64,000 nucleotides of DNA from Fragum whitleyi (GCA_948146395.1 OX411548.1:41165098-41229097), one strand, 5' to 3'; positions 34,501 to 43,284 are shown, numbered from the stretch's first letter. Numbers and translations are program-made. Notes: generated by a model not told the origin, from the letters alone.

Positions 34501-37500
34501 GTACATATTAACAAGAAGCTTAAAAAAATTTCCACCGACACCCATGCTGGCAAGGCTTTGCAAAAATTTTGAATGATTTAAAGAATCAAAGGCTTTGGAG
34601 AAGTCTACAAAAATACAATACAATCGCCCACCCTTTTTATAGAAAGATGTTTCTGAACTAATGACATGAGGGAAAACATATTATCGGTTGTGCTGTATTT
34701 TTTTCTAAATCCAGCCTGCCCTTCGCCAATTTTATTATTTGTTTCGGCCCAGTGGTAAAGCCTGTCTTTCATCATACCAGTAAGAATTGTATTTAGTATA
34801 TTTATCAGTGAGATACCTCTAAAATTATCGGGATTTGACATGGACCCTGATTTATGAATAGTACACGTTATGCTTTATGACCATGCGCTGGGATATACTC
34901 CACTATCAAAAATTTTATTATATAGACTCAAAAGTAAATTTGATATATCTTGGAAAGTCGATTGAATCATTTCTGGTAAGATTCTATCAGGACCACATGC
35001 TTTGCCGTTCTTTAGACTATTTATACTTTTGATGAGCTCGTCTAAAGTGAAGGGTCGGTTAAATATTTCATCAACTTCTGTGCATGTGTCAAATAGAGAG
35101 TAATCTAATGCAGTTAATGTTTCGTCATGTAACAAAGCTTTGAAATGAGTATACCATTGATATGGTTTTACTTCAGATGTAGAGCATTTTTTTGGTTTAA
35201 ATTCTTTAACCGTTTTCCAAAATAACTTTGGATTCCCTCTAGCCTCTATTAACCGACTTTTATTTGTGTGTTGCAGTTCGGTTTTCTTCTGTTTACACAA
35301 TCTTCTAAAATGATTTCGAGATTCTAAATGTATACTCAAGCTCTCAGTAGTATTAAGACATCTAAACTTTCTTAAATTAGCAAATTTGATGTGCTTAAGC
35401 TCCGCACACTCATCATCCCACCAGTCCGGTTGTACCGGTCTGATGGGATGATTCGTCCGCGGTTTCGTATCCAGACATCTACTAGCCATATCATATAGGT
35501 TAACAATAAGCTGAACACAAAAATTAATATCGTTTTCAACGGAGTTACTAAGAGTTATTGACATATCATGGTGCAAAGATTGAAAAGATTCCTTAAATTG
35601 TGAAGATTTATCATCTTGCCATTTTCGTTTCTTACAAATTTTGACCAAGTTTTCTGACTCTATATCATTTGCATATTCAGTTTGCATACAGAATTGAAAT
35701 TTACATTTTATAAGGAAATGAACAGAATCTGCCTGGTCTCCTACCATAAAATCAGAAATGTACGGAAATAGAGGAGTTGATGCTATACAGTAATCTAAGA
35801 CACTACTTCCGTTATTTGCCATACATGTGAACTCACCGTTTTTATCAGCTTCTGTTCGTCCGTTTACAATGTGAATCATATATGTTGTACACATTTCTAA
35901 AAGAGACAACCCAAATGAGTTGACCTTTTTATCCTTAGATATTCTTAACATATTAAATGAGTCACTATCATAACTCACATCATTACTAAAGATGAAATAA
36001 CGATTGTCTTGGATAATGTAATCATGAAGATCTCCACATCTGGCGTTTAAATCACCCATTAAAAGAATATTAGAATCTGGATAAAAGGAAAGTAAGTGCA
36101 ATAATTTCTCTTCGAAGATTTCCATACCATTAAAACCTGTAAGTGTTTTATAAATTGGTGAGCCCAAGCGGACCAAGCAAAAAGGTCTGAGTCCTGTCAT
36201 CTAGGTCAGTAACATGTTGCGTTGTCAATCCTAAGGTCTGATTTCGAATCAAGGCGCGGCAAACTTTCGTCCAATATTTGACAAAAGTTGTGTAACATGC
36301 GTCATTCGTCTCCTCCCAATGTGTGGATTAAAGTTTGCTTTGAACAGCTTAGCAGCAGGTGGCTCGGATGAAACGTTATGGCTTTACTGGTGTTAGAAAC
36401 GGCAGAACACCATGGATAGAGGAAATAAAACTGCAATGCTCTAAAAACCTAAATTTACAAAGCAATTAAGCAAACGAGAGATCAACATTTAAAATTGACA
36501 AATCCCTAACCAGGGATGCTCACCCACTGAATGTCACATTGTGTGAAGTCAAACTCGTACACCGCCAATCCTTCTTGTGTCGGTCGTTGACAGTTGTCAC
36601 CCTTTCCTTGTATATAAATCAGACCGTAGGAGGTCGCCCCGTATGTTGTAACCGTAAGCTTGTTCTTTGTACAGCTTTCAACATTTACTAAAGAGAAATA
36701 AGTGACATCATAAACAAAATGATTACCGTGATTAAAACCTGTCTAAAATCATGCACTGCAAAAAATCAGTTATACTAGTGCATGTAATTTCCGATCTGAT
36801 TTATGAATTCTAAATTCGGGAAACCAACACAATGCATTGTCTATCAAGAGCCAACATTGTTGTTCGATAAAGCAACACTCATTTATGTATGTCAAAGAAT
36901 TTTAACGAACAATGAAAAGGCGCGAGAAATTCAAAATGTGTAAATAGAGGATTAGCGTTTGTTTCAGTGTAAATTCGATTTATATTTCATTGTGTGAACA
37001 TCAAAGGCTATATTTTTACGTGTGGCGGGGCCACAAGTGAAAATGTAGCTTGTATTGTTCGCGAAATGAAATATCAATCGATCTTACTCGAAAAACAAAC
37101 GATTATTATATTTCTTGAATTCTAAATGAGAAATAATGTGAACATTAAAAGGACACATTTTCTTAAAACGCGTCGTTTTGCGCGTGTTTGCTATGCAATG
37201 TTTATGATGACGTCACTGTTTAGGCCCTGCATAGATGACGTCAGATAGGGTTAAATGGACGAAAACGGGGTATAAGTTTTCGATAAATTCACTTGTAACG
37301 CTGCGAGTTTATCAAAATGATAATCTACCGTTATTCCTCGTTAAACCACCGAAATGCATTCAAAGAAAAAGAAGCATTTCATCGATCTTAGTTTTTGATA
37401 CACTGCGTTTTGCGTTTCAACAACATCATGGTAAGGTTCTCTTGGTCATTCGCTATTTCGTTATGACGAATCTACTTTTAGCTTTCAGGGTTTAGTCTGA

Positions 37501-38144
37501 CTTCAATAAAGTTGGATCCAAAGGACTCAACAATTTCGATCTGAAATGTCTTTTCTAAATGTTTGGGAGTCCCTGCTTTAGATGAAGACTATATCTTCTT
37601 TTTTTTTCAATATTTTCGTTGTTGTGTAGCTATCCCCTTAGATACGATAACGTATCCCTCATTTGATAATCTCTCGACCGGCAGAATATCATAGAGAGGG
37701 ATACATTATTGCAACTACTATTCCCTGTTTCAAAGTTTAGAATGTGCTTGATAAATTTGAATATGTGGGGCTCAACTTCAGGGAAGAATCGAAGTCTGTT
37801 TAAAACAATCTTCAATTCTATTCTGAAGTAGAGCCAAACGGGGTTCAAAGGGCCCACTTACAAAATCCGCGTCCCTTAAAACCCTGCATACTAACGCGTT
37901 ATTGGTTAATTATCAGTAAACAATAATAAGTTCATGTCTGCCGAAGAATTTAATTAAGCAGAAGCCTATATCTAAATCAAAAGAAGTAGAAAATTGTAGA
38001 CTTATCAGTACCTGAGTCTTACTCATATGTGTAGGGTTACAAATGAAGAATAAACGGAGATTTCTGAACGTACTTACAGAGAGGATCAAACTGTCCTAGC
38101 ACATATTGGATTAACAGATTGATGAATACCAACGTCAACATCAT
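25258..38144 (-). CDS. ZP-domain transmembrane protein, eight coding exons (whole gene)
   Basis: Coding exons in order: 38144-38078, 36687-36524, 31999-31878, 30630-30476, 28919-28859, 28269-28110, 27205-27025, 25520-25258. All introns are GT-AG, all seven junctions keep phase, and the total is 1,173 nt (390 residues plus stop). The product has a signal peptide (about 1-17), then a ZP-N module with four cysteines (28, 55, 73, 103; expected pairs 1-4 and 2-3). A linker and ZP-C module follow, with cysteines 179, 191, 232, 237, 241 and 246. Next come a furin-like RKKR (254-257), a membrane helix at about 314-337 and a tail of about 50 residues. ZP proteins polymerise into extracellular filaments after cleavage near the RKKR; this behaviour is family knowledge, not seen here. 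There is no EGF, CUB or other module before the ZP domain. It lies tail-to-tail with the fucosyltransferase; intron 2 holds LINE A. The specific role is unknown. The exon model is manual but internally consistent. Confidence 0.85.
25500..25790. repeat. Duplicated acceptor region of ZP exon 8
   Basis: 25500-25600 and 25680-25780 are old direct repeats. Shared landmarks are CATCGGTAATTATGGCTGAA against CATCGGTTATCATGGCTGAA, then AGAAAT-T-ATG, and GTGGACCATAC/GTGGACAACATAC. On minus this copies the polypyrimidine tract, the AG and the first bases of exon 8. The outer copy soon meets a stop (GGCGAATTTTAG), so it looks like a dead pseudo-acceptor. Confidence 0.65.
25828..26330 (-). pseudogene. Possible degenerate coding remnant in ZP intron 7
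   Basis: Two overlapping minus-strand frames (26330-25986 and 26064-25828) read like one protein broken by a single frameshift near 26060. The first has several cysteines (YCYMECAKW) and ends DPRVYNQ; the second continues SYTCKNDENHGPHFYP and VTIRIVIDQECPINI. The composition looks protein-like rather than random, but I recognise no family. It could be a pseudogene, an exon of another transcript, or chance. Confidence 0.3.
26602..26802. repeat. Inverted-repeat element with an 18-bp perfect hairpin, in ZP intron 7
   Basis: Arms 26744-26761 (ACTATTGTAAGTGCCTAT) and 26768-26785 are perfect complements around a 6-base loop. Weaker pairing extends to 26727 and 26802. To the left, CCGTCAAATTTGATACGAG (about 26603) is mirrored by CGAGGGTTAAATTTGACGG (26703-26721), a second nested inverted pair. 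Confidence 0.65.
27025..27205 (-). CDS. ZP gene exon 7 (end of ZP-C, furin-like site)
   Basis: Acceptor TTTTTACCAG, donor ATAA|GTAATT (a weaker donor). Encodes residues 244-303: TTCGGELGWGRKKRDIR carries the last ZP-C cysteine and the RKKR cleavage motif. A polar membrane-proximal stretch follows, with ELSIVSP as a possible external hydrophobic patch. Confidence 0.87.
27485..27750. mobile_element. AAACAGATAAAAACGAG hairpin repeat, copy 1 (ZP intron 6)
   Basis: Arms 27639-27655 and 27663-27679 are 17-bp perfect complements with a 7-base loop. The copy at 32281-32545 matches in order: GACGTCAC, GCGTTATATGT, ATCAAATTTATTAA-CTC, the hairpin, then CAATGACCA-TCATT-AATATCC. Confidence 0.65.
28110..28269 (-). 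CDS. ZP gene exon 6 (ZP-C core)
   Basis: Acceptor TTATTCAAG, donor GCA|GTAAGT. Encodes residues 191-243 including LISQFGAFRPTN and IDMNFTCILELCREVCEA, the C-x4-C-x3-C block typical of ZP-C, with an NFT sequon. Intron 6 (27206-28109) holds one copy of the AAACAGATAAAAACGAG hairpin repeat. Confidence 0.9.
28597..28825. mobile_element. piggyBac-like MITE, copy 2 (ZP intron 5)
   Basis: TTAA at 28597-28600 and 28822-28825 bracket a 221-bp element nearly identical to 77-297, with the same length and central hairpin. It occupies much of the 589-bp intron 5 and ends about 34 bases from the exon 5 donor. Confidence 0.82.
28859..28919 (-). CDS. ZP gene exon 5 (start of ZP-C)
   Basis: A small 61-nt exon with acceptor TTTCTTTCAG and donor TT|GTAAGT. 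Encodes DFDIKARYCIASDIVLIEN (residues 171-189) with C179. It joins exons 4 and 6 in phase on both sides, which supports it despite its size. Confidence 0.82.
29212..29649 (+). mobile_element. CAGTTA-family inverted-repeat element, best copy (ZP intron 4)
   Basis: 438 bp. Starts CAGTTAAGAACATCATGAAA and ends with the mirrored TTTCAAAATGTTCATAACTG. The internal hairpin at about 29322-29375 has arms GATCGCTTATTTTGTTC and GAACAAAATTAGCGAT, bordered by TTCCTCCCC. The right half contains TTGGTGATTTTGGAGCGTTT and GGAATGAATGAATGG, landmarks found in all copies. No reading frame. Confidence 0.75.
29740..30160 (+). repeat. Interspersed repeat, copy 2 (ZP intron 4)
   Basis: Homologous to 19230-19560 in the same orientation, diverged, with extra sequence at about 29900-30040. 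Landmarks: CGGGGACCCTTGACGATCTTACGG and CACTTACGTCCGAGGAACTCGG. Confidence 0.6.
30476..30630 (-). CDS. ZP gene exon 4 (ZP-N/ZP-C linker)
   Basis: Acceptor CCTTTACAG, donor ATAG|GTAAAG. Encodes residues 119-169 with the linker landmarks RPTASMTFYK and EEISGREVKLTD, which correspond to the usual P..M.......G...V.L pattern before ZP-C. A probable N-glycosylation site, NKT, is at about 127. Confidence 0.85.
30770..30916. repeat. (CTT)n microsatellite in ZP intron 3
   Basis: About 33 uninterrupted CTT units (30770-30868), then a degraded TCTACT/TCCTCT tail. It lies about 140 bases upstream of exon 4 on the gene strand. It yields false poly-Leu and poly-Glu frames. Confidence 0.95.
31125..31195. 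repeat. Hairpin remnant related to the piggyBac-like MITE
   Basis: AAAAGAAGAAATTGCTTGT and ATTTCTTCTTCTCACA resemble the central hairpin of the MITEs at 77 and 28601, but the ends are not recognisable. Confidence 0.4.
31295..31695 (+). mobile_element. CTCGGCTG...CAGCCGAG element (ZP intron 3)
   Basis: Ends are CTCGGCTG near 31301 and CAGCCGAG at about 31684. Inside are two units sharing GAACTTGGTACCTACA-A-AGGTCTT, CCAAGCAAT, ACCATTCAAAA-TTATGACCA, plus repeated TGACCTTGA motifs. A CGCCAACG-rich stretch precedes the right end. A G-run follows at about 31703-31719. A second member is at 47680-47893. Confidence 0.65.
31878..31999 (-). CDS. ZP gene exon 3 (second part of ZP-N)
   Basis: Acceptor ACCGCTAG, donor GC|GTAAGT. 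Encodes residues 78-117; FKIIIQKNAEFQTGADK followed by IPIFC (C103) is the conserved end of ZP-N. It joins exon 2 in phase 0. Confidence 0.88.
32130..32545. mobile_element. AAACAGATAAAAACGAG hairpin repeat, copy 2 (ZP intron 2)
   Basis: Carries TGACGTCAT (32261) and TGACGTCAC (32280), then homology to 27485-27750. The hairpin arms are diverged here (AAACAGATAAAAACTCG facing CTCGTTTTTATCCGTTT). Confidence 0.6.
33122..34310 (-). pseudogene. LINE A coding blocks 4 and 5: YADD palm to C-terminal zinc finger
   Basis: YADD is at 34293-34304 within LYADDIANTSD, followed by MKINLSKTKVIVF and the thumb and connection region. A frameshift near 33530 leads to the last block. That block has ETGRHSRIP, CKFCALGKIEDEFHFVMECP (a Cys/His finger) and a stop at 33122. 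Confidence 0.85.
34384..34841 (-). pseudogene. LINE A coding blocks 2 and 3: reverse transcriptase fingers/palm, frameshifted
   Basis: Two overlapping frames. The first (34841-34605) has SNPDNFRGISLINILNTI and GEGQAGFRKKYSTTDN. The second (34623-34384) has CIFVDFSKAFDSLNH, the first catalytic aspartate motif, and NVGTRQGCKLS. A frameshift near 34610 separates them. Confidence 0.85.
34875..36200 (-). pseudogene. LINE A coding block 1: endonuclease C-terminus and start of reverse transcriptase
   Basis: A 441-residue frame. Endonuclease motifs are ILLMGDLNARCG (about 44-55) and GSSVLDYCIAS (about 131-141); the final histidine-bearing motif is present as ADSVHFLIKC. A linker follows, then the reverse transcriptase begins at FTLDELIKSINSLKNGKACG and PDRILPEM. 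It stops at 34875, where the next block resumes in another frame. Confidence 0.85.
36524..36687 (-). CDS. ZP gene exon 2 (first part of ZP-N)
   Basis: Acceptor CTCTTTAG, donor TGG|GTGAGC. Encodes residues 24-77 after a split Leu23. It contains the ZP-N pattern C28, the strand TSYGLIYIQGKGDNC ending at C55, and YEFDFTQC ending at C73. Confidence 0.88.
36955..37330 (-). mobile_element. ACAACAAAAGC hairpin element, copy 4 (ZP intron 1)
   Basis: Inverted relative to copies 2 and 3. The hairpin at about 36985-37070 is degraded (GAACATCAAAGGCTATATTT facing AATGTAGCTTGTATTGTTC). Then come GCGTGTTTGCTATGCAATG, two TGACGTCA-type sites (37207, 37237) and GAAAACGGGGTATAAGTTTT. Confidence 0.65.
38078..38144 (-). 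CDS. ZP gene exon 1 (signal peptide)
   Basis: Two adjacent ATGs begin MMLTLVFINLLIQYVLGQ, a typical signal peptide with probable cleavage after LG. It ends in phase 1 at T|GTAAGT. An acceptor-like TTTATAG directly precedes the ATG, so a 5'-UTR exon may lie further upstream. Intron 1 (36688-38077) carries a hairpin-family element and no gene. Confidence 0.8.
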
Positions 38145-38377
38145 CTATAAATAGAGGTACACGAGTAACGCACAAAATAACAAATGATGTTGTATTATTT
38201 TATGTACCTGTTTTCTTGATAAGCGTTTTACCTTTGAAATGTGTGACATAGGTTCAAGGGCGTTTGGTCATGTATTTGAATTTCAACTACATGTATATAA
38301 AACAAACGTCAGTACAAATGCTGTTTTTTTCGAGCTATAATGTCTAGTCAAATAACTTTTTTTGCGAGTTTGCGATG

Positions 38378-38420
<43 letters not shown>

Positions 38421-39329
38421 CTAGCTAATAAGGAAGTCTGCTTGATAATTACTTAAATAAATTGTCCTCCTCGCGGAACAAAGTACCTTAAGATTTACCA
38501 TTTTTTTCTGACGAGATACAAAAAGTAATCCAACACTGTTGATTCGATCTTCAGTTTAAACCTTTTTTTTTCAGGGATGTTTGCCGCATTTCTGGCATCT
38601 ATACTGAGCGAAACTACAATGTATCTACCAAATTAAACTTCGGATTTCTTTAAAAGTTTACACATAAACAATCATGAAACAAATTACGCAGTGTAAAACT
38701 CAAATTTACCAAATTCTGTCTGCACGTTCCTTGTCAGACAAAAACAATCCAAAAATTCACCATTTAAGTTCTTAGACGACAACAAAACAATATCTATATT
38801 GCGATGTTACTTTAACGGTTCCTCGTGCTCATTGGCAAAGCTAGTTTGAATCTGAAAGATATTTGCTCGCTGTAAACCCGTTAAGACTTTGATGGCAACC
38901 GTCTTGCTTTAAAGTTTGACGTTGCTTTTTTGAAGCGTATATATATTTCGTTTCCGTTTAAGAAAAAGTTGTTAGGAATCGTAGAATCAAACGCGTCAGT
39001 GTGAATGAGCGAATCTACTTTATTGTTCTTCTTTTTCAACTAAAGCCCATAGAATTTACTCAATGTTTGACGATTTTTTATTATATATGTCTTGTTCCAA
39101 TACTGTGTGGTGTCCCCGCTCTAGAGGTAGCGTCGGCCCCAAAAGGTCCTGAGTTAGTTTTCCGGGAGCGGCTATCGATCTTGGTTCATTCATTAGCCCA
39201 CACATTCGGCGCGAGTCCTAAATTTTCAAGGAAGCAGGATCGAGAGGGATTAATCTAGGTTGTAAGAACTTGTTTCCCAATCGATGTAAAAAAATGTTTG
39301 CAACTCAAATGAGGCTTTTCTGTCGTGGT
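38145..39329. other. Upstream flank of the ZP gene
   Basis: A poly-T tract of about 41 bases lies at 38380-38420. No conserved exon is apparent. Any 5'-UTR exon of the ZP gene would lie here or beyond. An 85-residue frame at 39001-39258 shows no domain and I do not call it. Confidence 0.45.
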
Positions 39330-39860
39330 CGACCTTTTATGATTTTTGCGTGATCGCGCGTACCGTCCCAGGGCGTATTAGCATTTGAAATAAACCGTAA
39401 CACGCCGGGACGCACCGTAATTGAACGAGACGAAACATTACCTCGCCGCGATATCCGTTAAAACTTTACAAACCTGGATGAAACGTACAACTACCCTTAA
39501 CCCCCCTTAGATAATGGGAATTCAACGTGACTGGTTGTAACTCAACTTCATGGTAAGACGCCGGATAAACGTTTTGATTCCCGTCCCGCTACGGACACTT
39601 AGTTTTGTTACGGTCTGTGACGAATTGTCACGTTTCGTTACGTTCTTTCCGTTTAACTGCAGTCAGCTGCGTCGTGACTCTGGAGGCAAATGTTTTGACA
39701 TTTAAAACAATTGCCAAGTCAATCACGACTAGTTCCGTTTGTCGATCCCGTTCCCCTACGTTGGCTTGAAACGTGACTACCGTGGCCGCCGAAAACATTG
39801 TGGAAACGTGGGTTTACATACTCCATAATCGTGAGGGATCCGTAACTGCCAAGTTTCAGG
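39330..39860. other. CpG-rich patch
   Basis: Unlike the surrounding AT-rich, CpG-poor DNA, this stretch is dense in CG (GTGATCGCGCGTACCGTCCC, GCCGGGACGCACCG, CTCGCCGCGATATCCG) and in ACG/CGT words. No open frame of note. It could be a promoter-associated unmethylated region (about 1.2 kb upstream of ZP exon 1) or a young repeat; sequence alone does not decide. Confidence 0.4.
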
Positions 39861-40236
39861 TCAATAGAAAATAAGGTGACGAAGTTAGGCTCATCATTTT
39901 AACAATGCAGTTGTTGTTTTTCTTTGAAACATATCTGTATAACTTAAGTAAATTAAAAAGATACCACTCTACATGTACGATCAGTTCAGTATATAGATTA
40001 CGGATTTTTTCCTGCTCTTGTTTGTTTTAAAAGTTTGACCGGTCAACTTCCTTATATTCGCGTTTTGATTCCCATCCATGTATACAATATGCCAAGGCCA
40101 CTCGGTATCACTTTTTTTAAAATATAATGGCAAATCAATTCATAGGTTGGAATCAAATATACCAAAAATCATTTAGTTTCAATAATCCGTAAGATATGTC
40201 TCGCCCTGCGATCAGGATAACTGAGTAAATGTACTT

Positions 40237-40794
40237 TTGAAGGTCTGCTCAAAAGTTTCATCAAAAGTACATTTACTCAAGAGAATAAATAACTTTCTCA
40301 CATATGATATGAAACAACTATTCTATAATTCATATATTGCTCCTTGTTTTGACTATGGTTGTATTTCATGGAGCAATTGTAAATCTGCTTACATCAACAG
40401 AATTATAAAGTTACAAAAACGAACTGCGTGTATAATTTTGAACAAGCCTAGAAAAACATGCTCGAGATCAAACTTTAACTCATTAAAATGGCTTAGTATT
40501 AAAGGTCGCTGCAAATATTTCACAATCATCATGGTTTATAAAACTCTTCATGGTCTATCGCCACCTTACATGACTAACGTTATCAATTATAGTATGAATC
40601 CTCATTACATGCTAAGATCTGAGGTAAATAACGATGCATCTAGTCAAGGCATACCTAGAACAGAATATAGAAAGCGCACGTTTTCTTATATTGGTATGCA
40701 ATATTGGAATTCAGTCCCTGTAGAAATAAGATCTATAAATAACATTAGTAAATTTAAACGAAAACTAAAAGGTTATCTTATGCCACTAGTCTAA
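40237..40794 (+). pseudogene. C-terminal fragment of LINE B-type reverse transcriptase polyprotein
   Basis: The 185-residue open frame aligns to the end of the LINE B product. Landmarks: LLKRINNFLTYDMKQLFYNS, FDYGCISWSNCKS, KLQKRTACIILNKP, YFTIIMVYKTLHGLSPPYM and FSYIGMQYWNSVP. The catalytic core is absent. Confidence 0.88.
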
Positions 40795-40998
40795 ACCTGC
40801 ACTCTTTTTTAAATATGTATTGTTCATTTACTACGTACTAAATATTGTCTGTGTATGTCCTTGAATTTGCTGTCCATATTGATGTTGATGCTACTACTTT
40901 GATTTATTATTACTAAATGTGTAATATGTCTATATTTCAGTTGAATATCATTACAATGGTATGTAGACATGTGTTATGGAGAGAGAAAGAATAAATGG

Positions 40999-41149
<151 letters not shown>

Positions 41150-41232
41150 TGTTGTTGTTTTCTAGAGGGCCATGTTGAAAATAAGATTTGTATATACATG
41201 TATATCTTAACATGTTACCTTCTATAAATAAA

Positions 41233-41265
<33 letters not shown>

Positions 41266-41394
41266 AATATTATTATAACAAAACAGTACAATCTGTTTGC
41301 AAATTATATCCCGCTTTGCATGCAAGTGCACGTGCAAAGCGGTATATGTTTTACAAAAAGTTTGCACCGTTTTGTCATCCCGAACGCAGGGTAG

Positions 41395-42384
41395 GTTGAT
41401 ATTATTTGCACATGTATTCACTTATTCTAAAATATTAAAATGTCTCTTACTTTTTTGTATCCATTTCCCTAAAACCCTGAAGATAAACATTTACTCTAGT
41501 CATAATATGACGCTAAAATGTCCACATGGAACCAAATTAACAAATATGGGCCATCCACCTTGCATTTAAAAAAGGGCCTTTATTGAAACAGATTTCGGTA
41601 AATGAAAATATACTCGTGCAAATCTCCCCTTAAATAATTTTTTATTCGATTCTGATTTTTTCATTTTTCAGTTGGGAAAGAAAATACTCATTTTTTAACC
41701 TTTGAAAAGCACTTCGAGAGAAAATCGCCGATACACATGGATATATCTTGTTCATGTGGGTTTGAAGGTCCATTTTCACACGACAGGGTCTCTGTATAAT
41801 AATTATGAATAATAAATGACCATTTAGACAAGAGCAGTCTAGAACGTGTAAAATGGGTTATCTGATTACAGCCAATACATTTGGTAAAGGTTTTGGTCAC
41901 ATTTCTTACACTTGTGCGAAAGACTAATTCAAATATAAAACTAAAGGGGCGTCTTTGATAAAAAAAACGTTCGCTAAACGTCAAAGAATTGTTTCCCCAC
42001 GTTGTATATGTACACACTAGTTCAATCACCATAATTTCGCTGTCAACTGAACTTGAATAAATGCACAAGAAACACTTGTATGACAGGCATTTGAACTTCG
42101 AATGATTCCTTGCCTAATAAAGGCTTTTTTAGCATCATGAAGAAGAATAGTCGCGCCATGTATTGAAGTTGTGAGGATAAAATAGACAAGAAGAAGGAAT
42201 ATAAATGTATTCACCTTTAAAGTTCAAATAATATTTTAAGATTCAACCGAAATATTCAAATCCTACAATAAATTTGGTCTTAGTGACAAAACATGTTCTA
42301 AAACGATTTGAAAGTTTTGAAGGATTTAGGTTGGCTCCACTTGAAGCAACCTTGTTCATGATACGAAAACGTTTGAAAATGCTC
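41395..42384. other. Gene-free stretch
   Basis: No exon recognised. A 126-residue minus frame at 41688-42068 has no domain features and I leave it uncalled. Confidence 0.45.
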
Positions 42385-42482
42385 AGATATGATACCCCGC
42401 TTTTCACGTAAGTCCACATGCAAAAGAGGGTGTCATTTCTTTTACTGTGACGTTTTGCGTGCGCTTTTCATCTTGAGGCTGT
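42385..42482. mobile_element. CGCTTTGCACG palindrome element, copy 5 (decayed)
   Basis: ACCCCGCTTTTCACGTAAGT faces CATGCAAAAGAGGGTGTCAT, with GTGACGTTTTGCGTGCGC to the right. The arms are diverged and the left end is lost. Confidence 0.5.
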
Positions 42483-42534
42483 ACACTGGTATTCAAGTAA
42501 TATCGTTTCGGTTGTTGCACCAGTCTCGCAAGTA

Positions 42535-42957
42535 CAGTTATGAACATCTTGAAATTGACCAGTTTGGATGATTTATGAATGATTTTTGAATGGCATTGAA
42601 TGACTGTGATGAGTGGATTTTGAATGATTTTCAAGAGAGGTAAAAATTAATCGCTAATTTCGTCCGAAATTAGCGATAATTTTTTACCTCCCTTTGCTAA
42701 AATCTACATAATTTTCTGTTTTTGTGTCTTTACTGCGAATCACACGCCTAAAAATCAATAGCCAATAAGATCATGAAATGTTTATCTATTTGATTTAAAT
42801 GTTGAACGTTTTGACCGATTTCGAAGCGTTTTGAACAATTTCGGAGCGTTTTTGAGTGATTTGGGTAAATGTTTTGATTGAATTATTGGAGCGTTGACCG
42901 AGTGGTTTTGAATGGTTTTGAGCAAGATGAGTGTCAATTTCAGGATGTAAATAACTG
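42535..42957 (+). mobile_element. CAGTTA-family element, copy with clear ends
   Basis: 423 bp. CAGTTATGAACATCTTGAAA at the start and its mirror TTTCAGGATGTAAATAACTG at the end. The internal hairpin 42650-42688 has perfect arms TCGCTAATTTCG/CGAAATTAGCGA, bordered by GAGGTAAAAA and TTTTTTACCTC. Confidence 0.78.
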
Positions 42958-43002
42958 TACAACCATTACGTTTCATCCGATCGCGCTACTCGGGTGATTA
43001 CA

Positions 43003-43138
43003 TGCCTTGCGTTCAGGATGAAAACGTGAGCGACGCGTTTTCGAAACGATACCTCGCTTTACACGTATGTGCACGTGCAAAGCTCGGTTTCATCTCAAAG
43101 CGCCCACGAAACGTTTTTACATCCTGAACACAGGGCTG
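43003..43138. mobile_element. CGCTTTGCACG palindrome element, copy 6
   Basis: CCTTGCGTTCAGGATGA at the left faces CATCCTGAACACAGGG at the right. The core is CTCGCTTTACACG/CGTGCAAAGCTCGG. Confidence 0.72.
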
Positions 43139-43284
43139 TTCGTGGGAGACACATATCACAAATGACTTTTGTCAAATCGGACTAAGTTTGTCGATCCATT
43201 GATAGAAATTGCGATCACTGTGCACTTTTAGAAGCGATGTTTTTCAATTTTGAATAATACCAATACACAATGATACACTAAGCA

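Larger units (their letters stand above)
32797..36200 (-). mobile_element. LINE A: non-LTR retrotransposon in ZP intron 2 (5'-truncated, broken)
   Basis: About 3.4 kb on the same strand as the host gene. It reads 5' to 3': C-terminal half of an endonuclease, reverse transcriptase, a C-terminal CxxC zinc-finger region, a short 3' UTR (GGCCAGAGGCC palindrome at about 32850), and a tail of at least five TTGTCA hexamers. The element starts within the endonuclease domain. At least four frame breaks or stops separate the coding blocks, so it is inactive. The hexamer tail and C-terminal finger are shared in type with LINE C and differ from LINE B. I do not name the clade. Confidence 0.88.

Noticed and set aside
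39001..39258. 85-residue plus frame upstream of the ZP gene
   Set aside because: Hydrophobic start but no recognisable domain, splice context or conserved motif; too weak to call.
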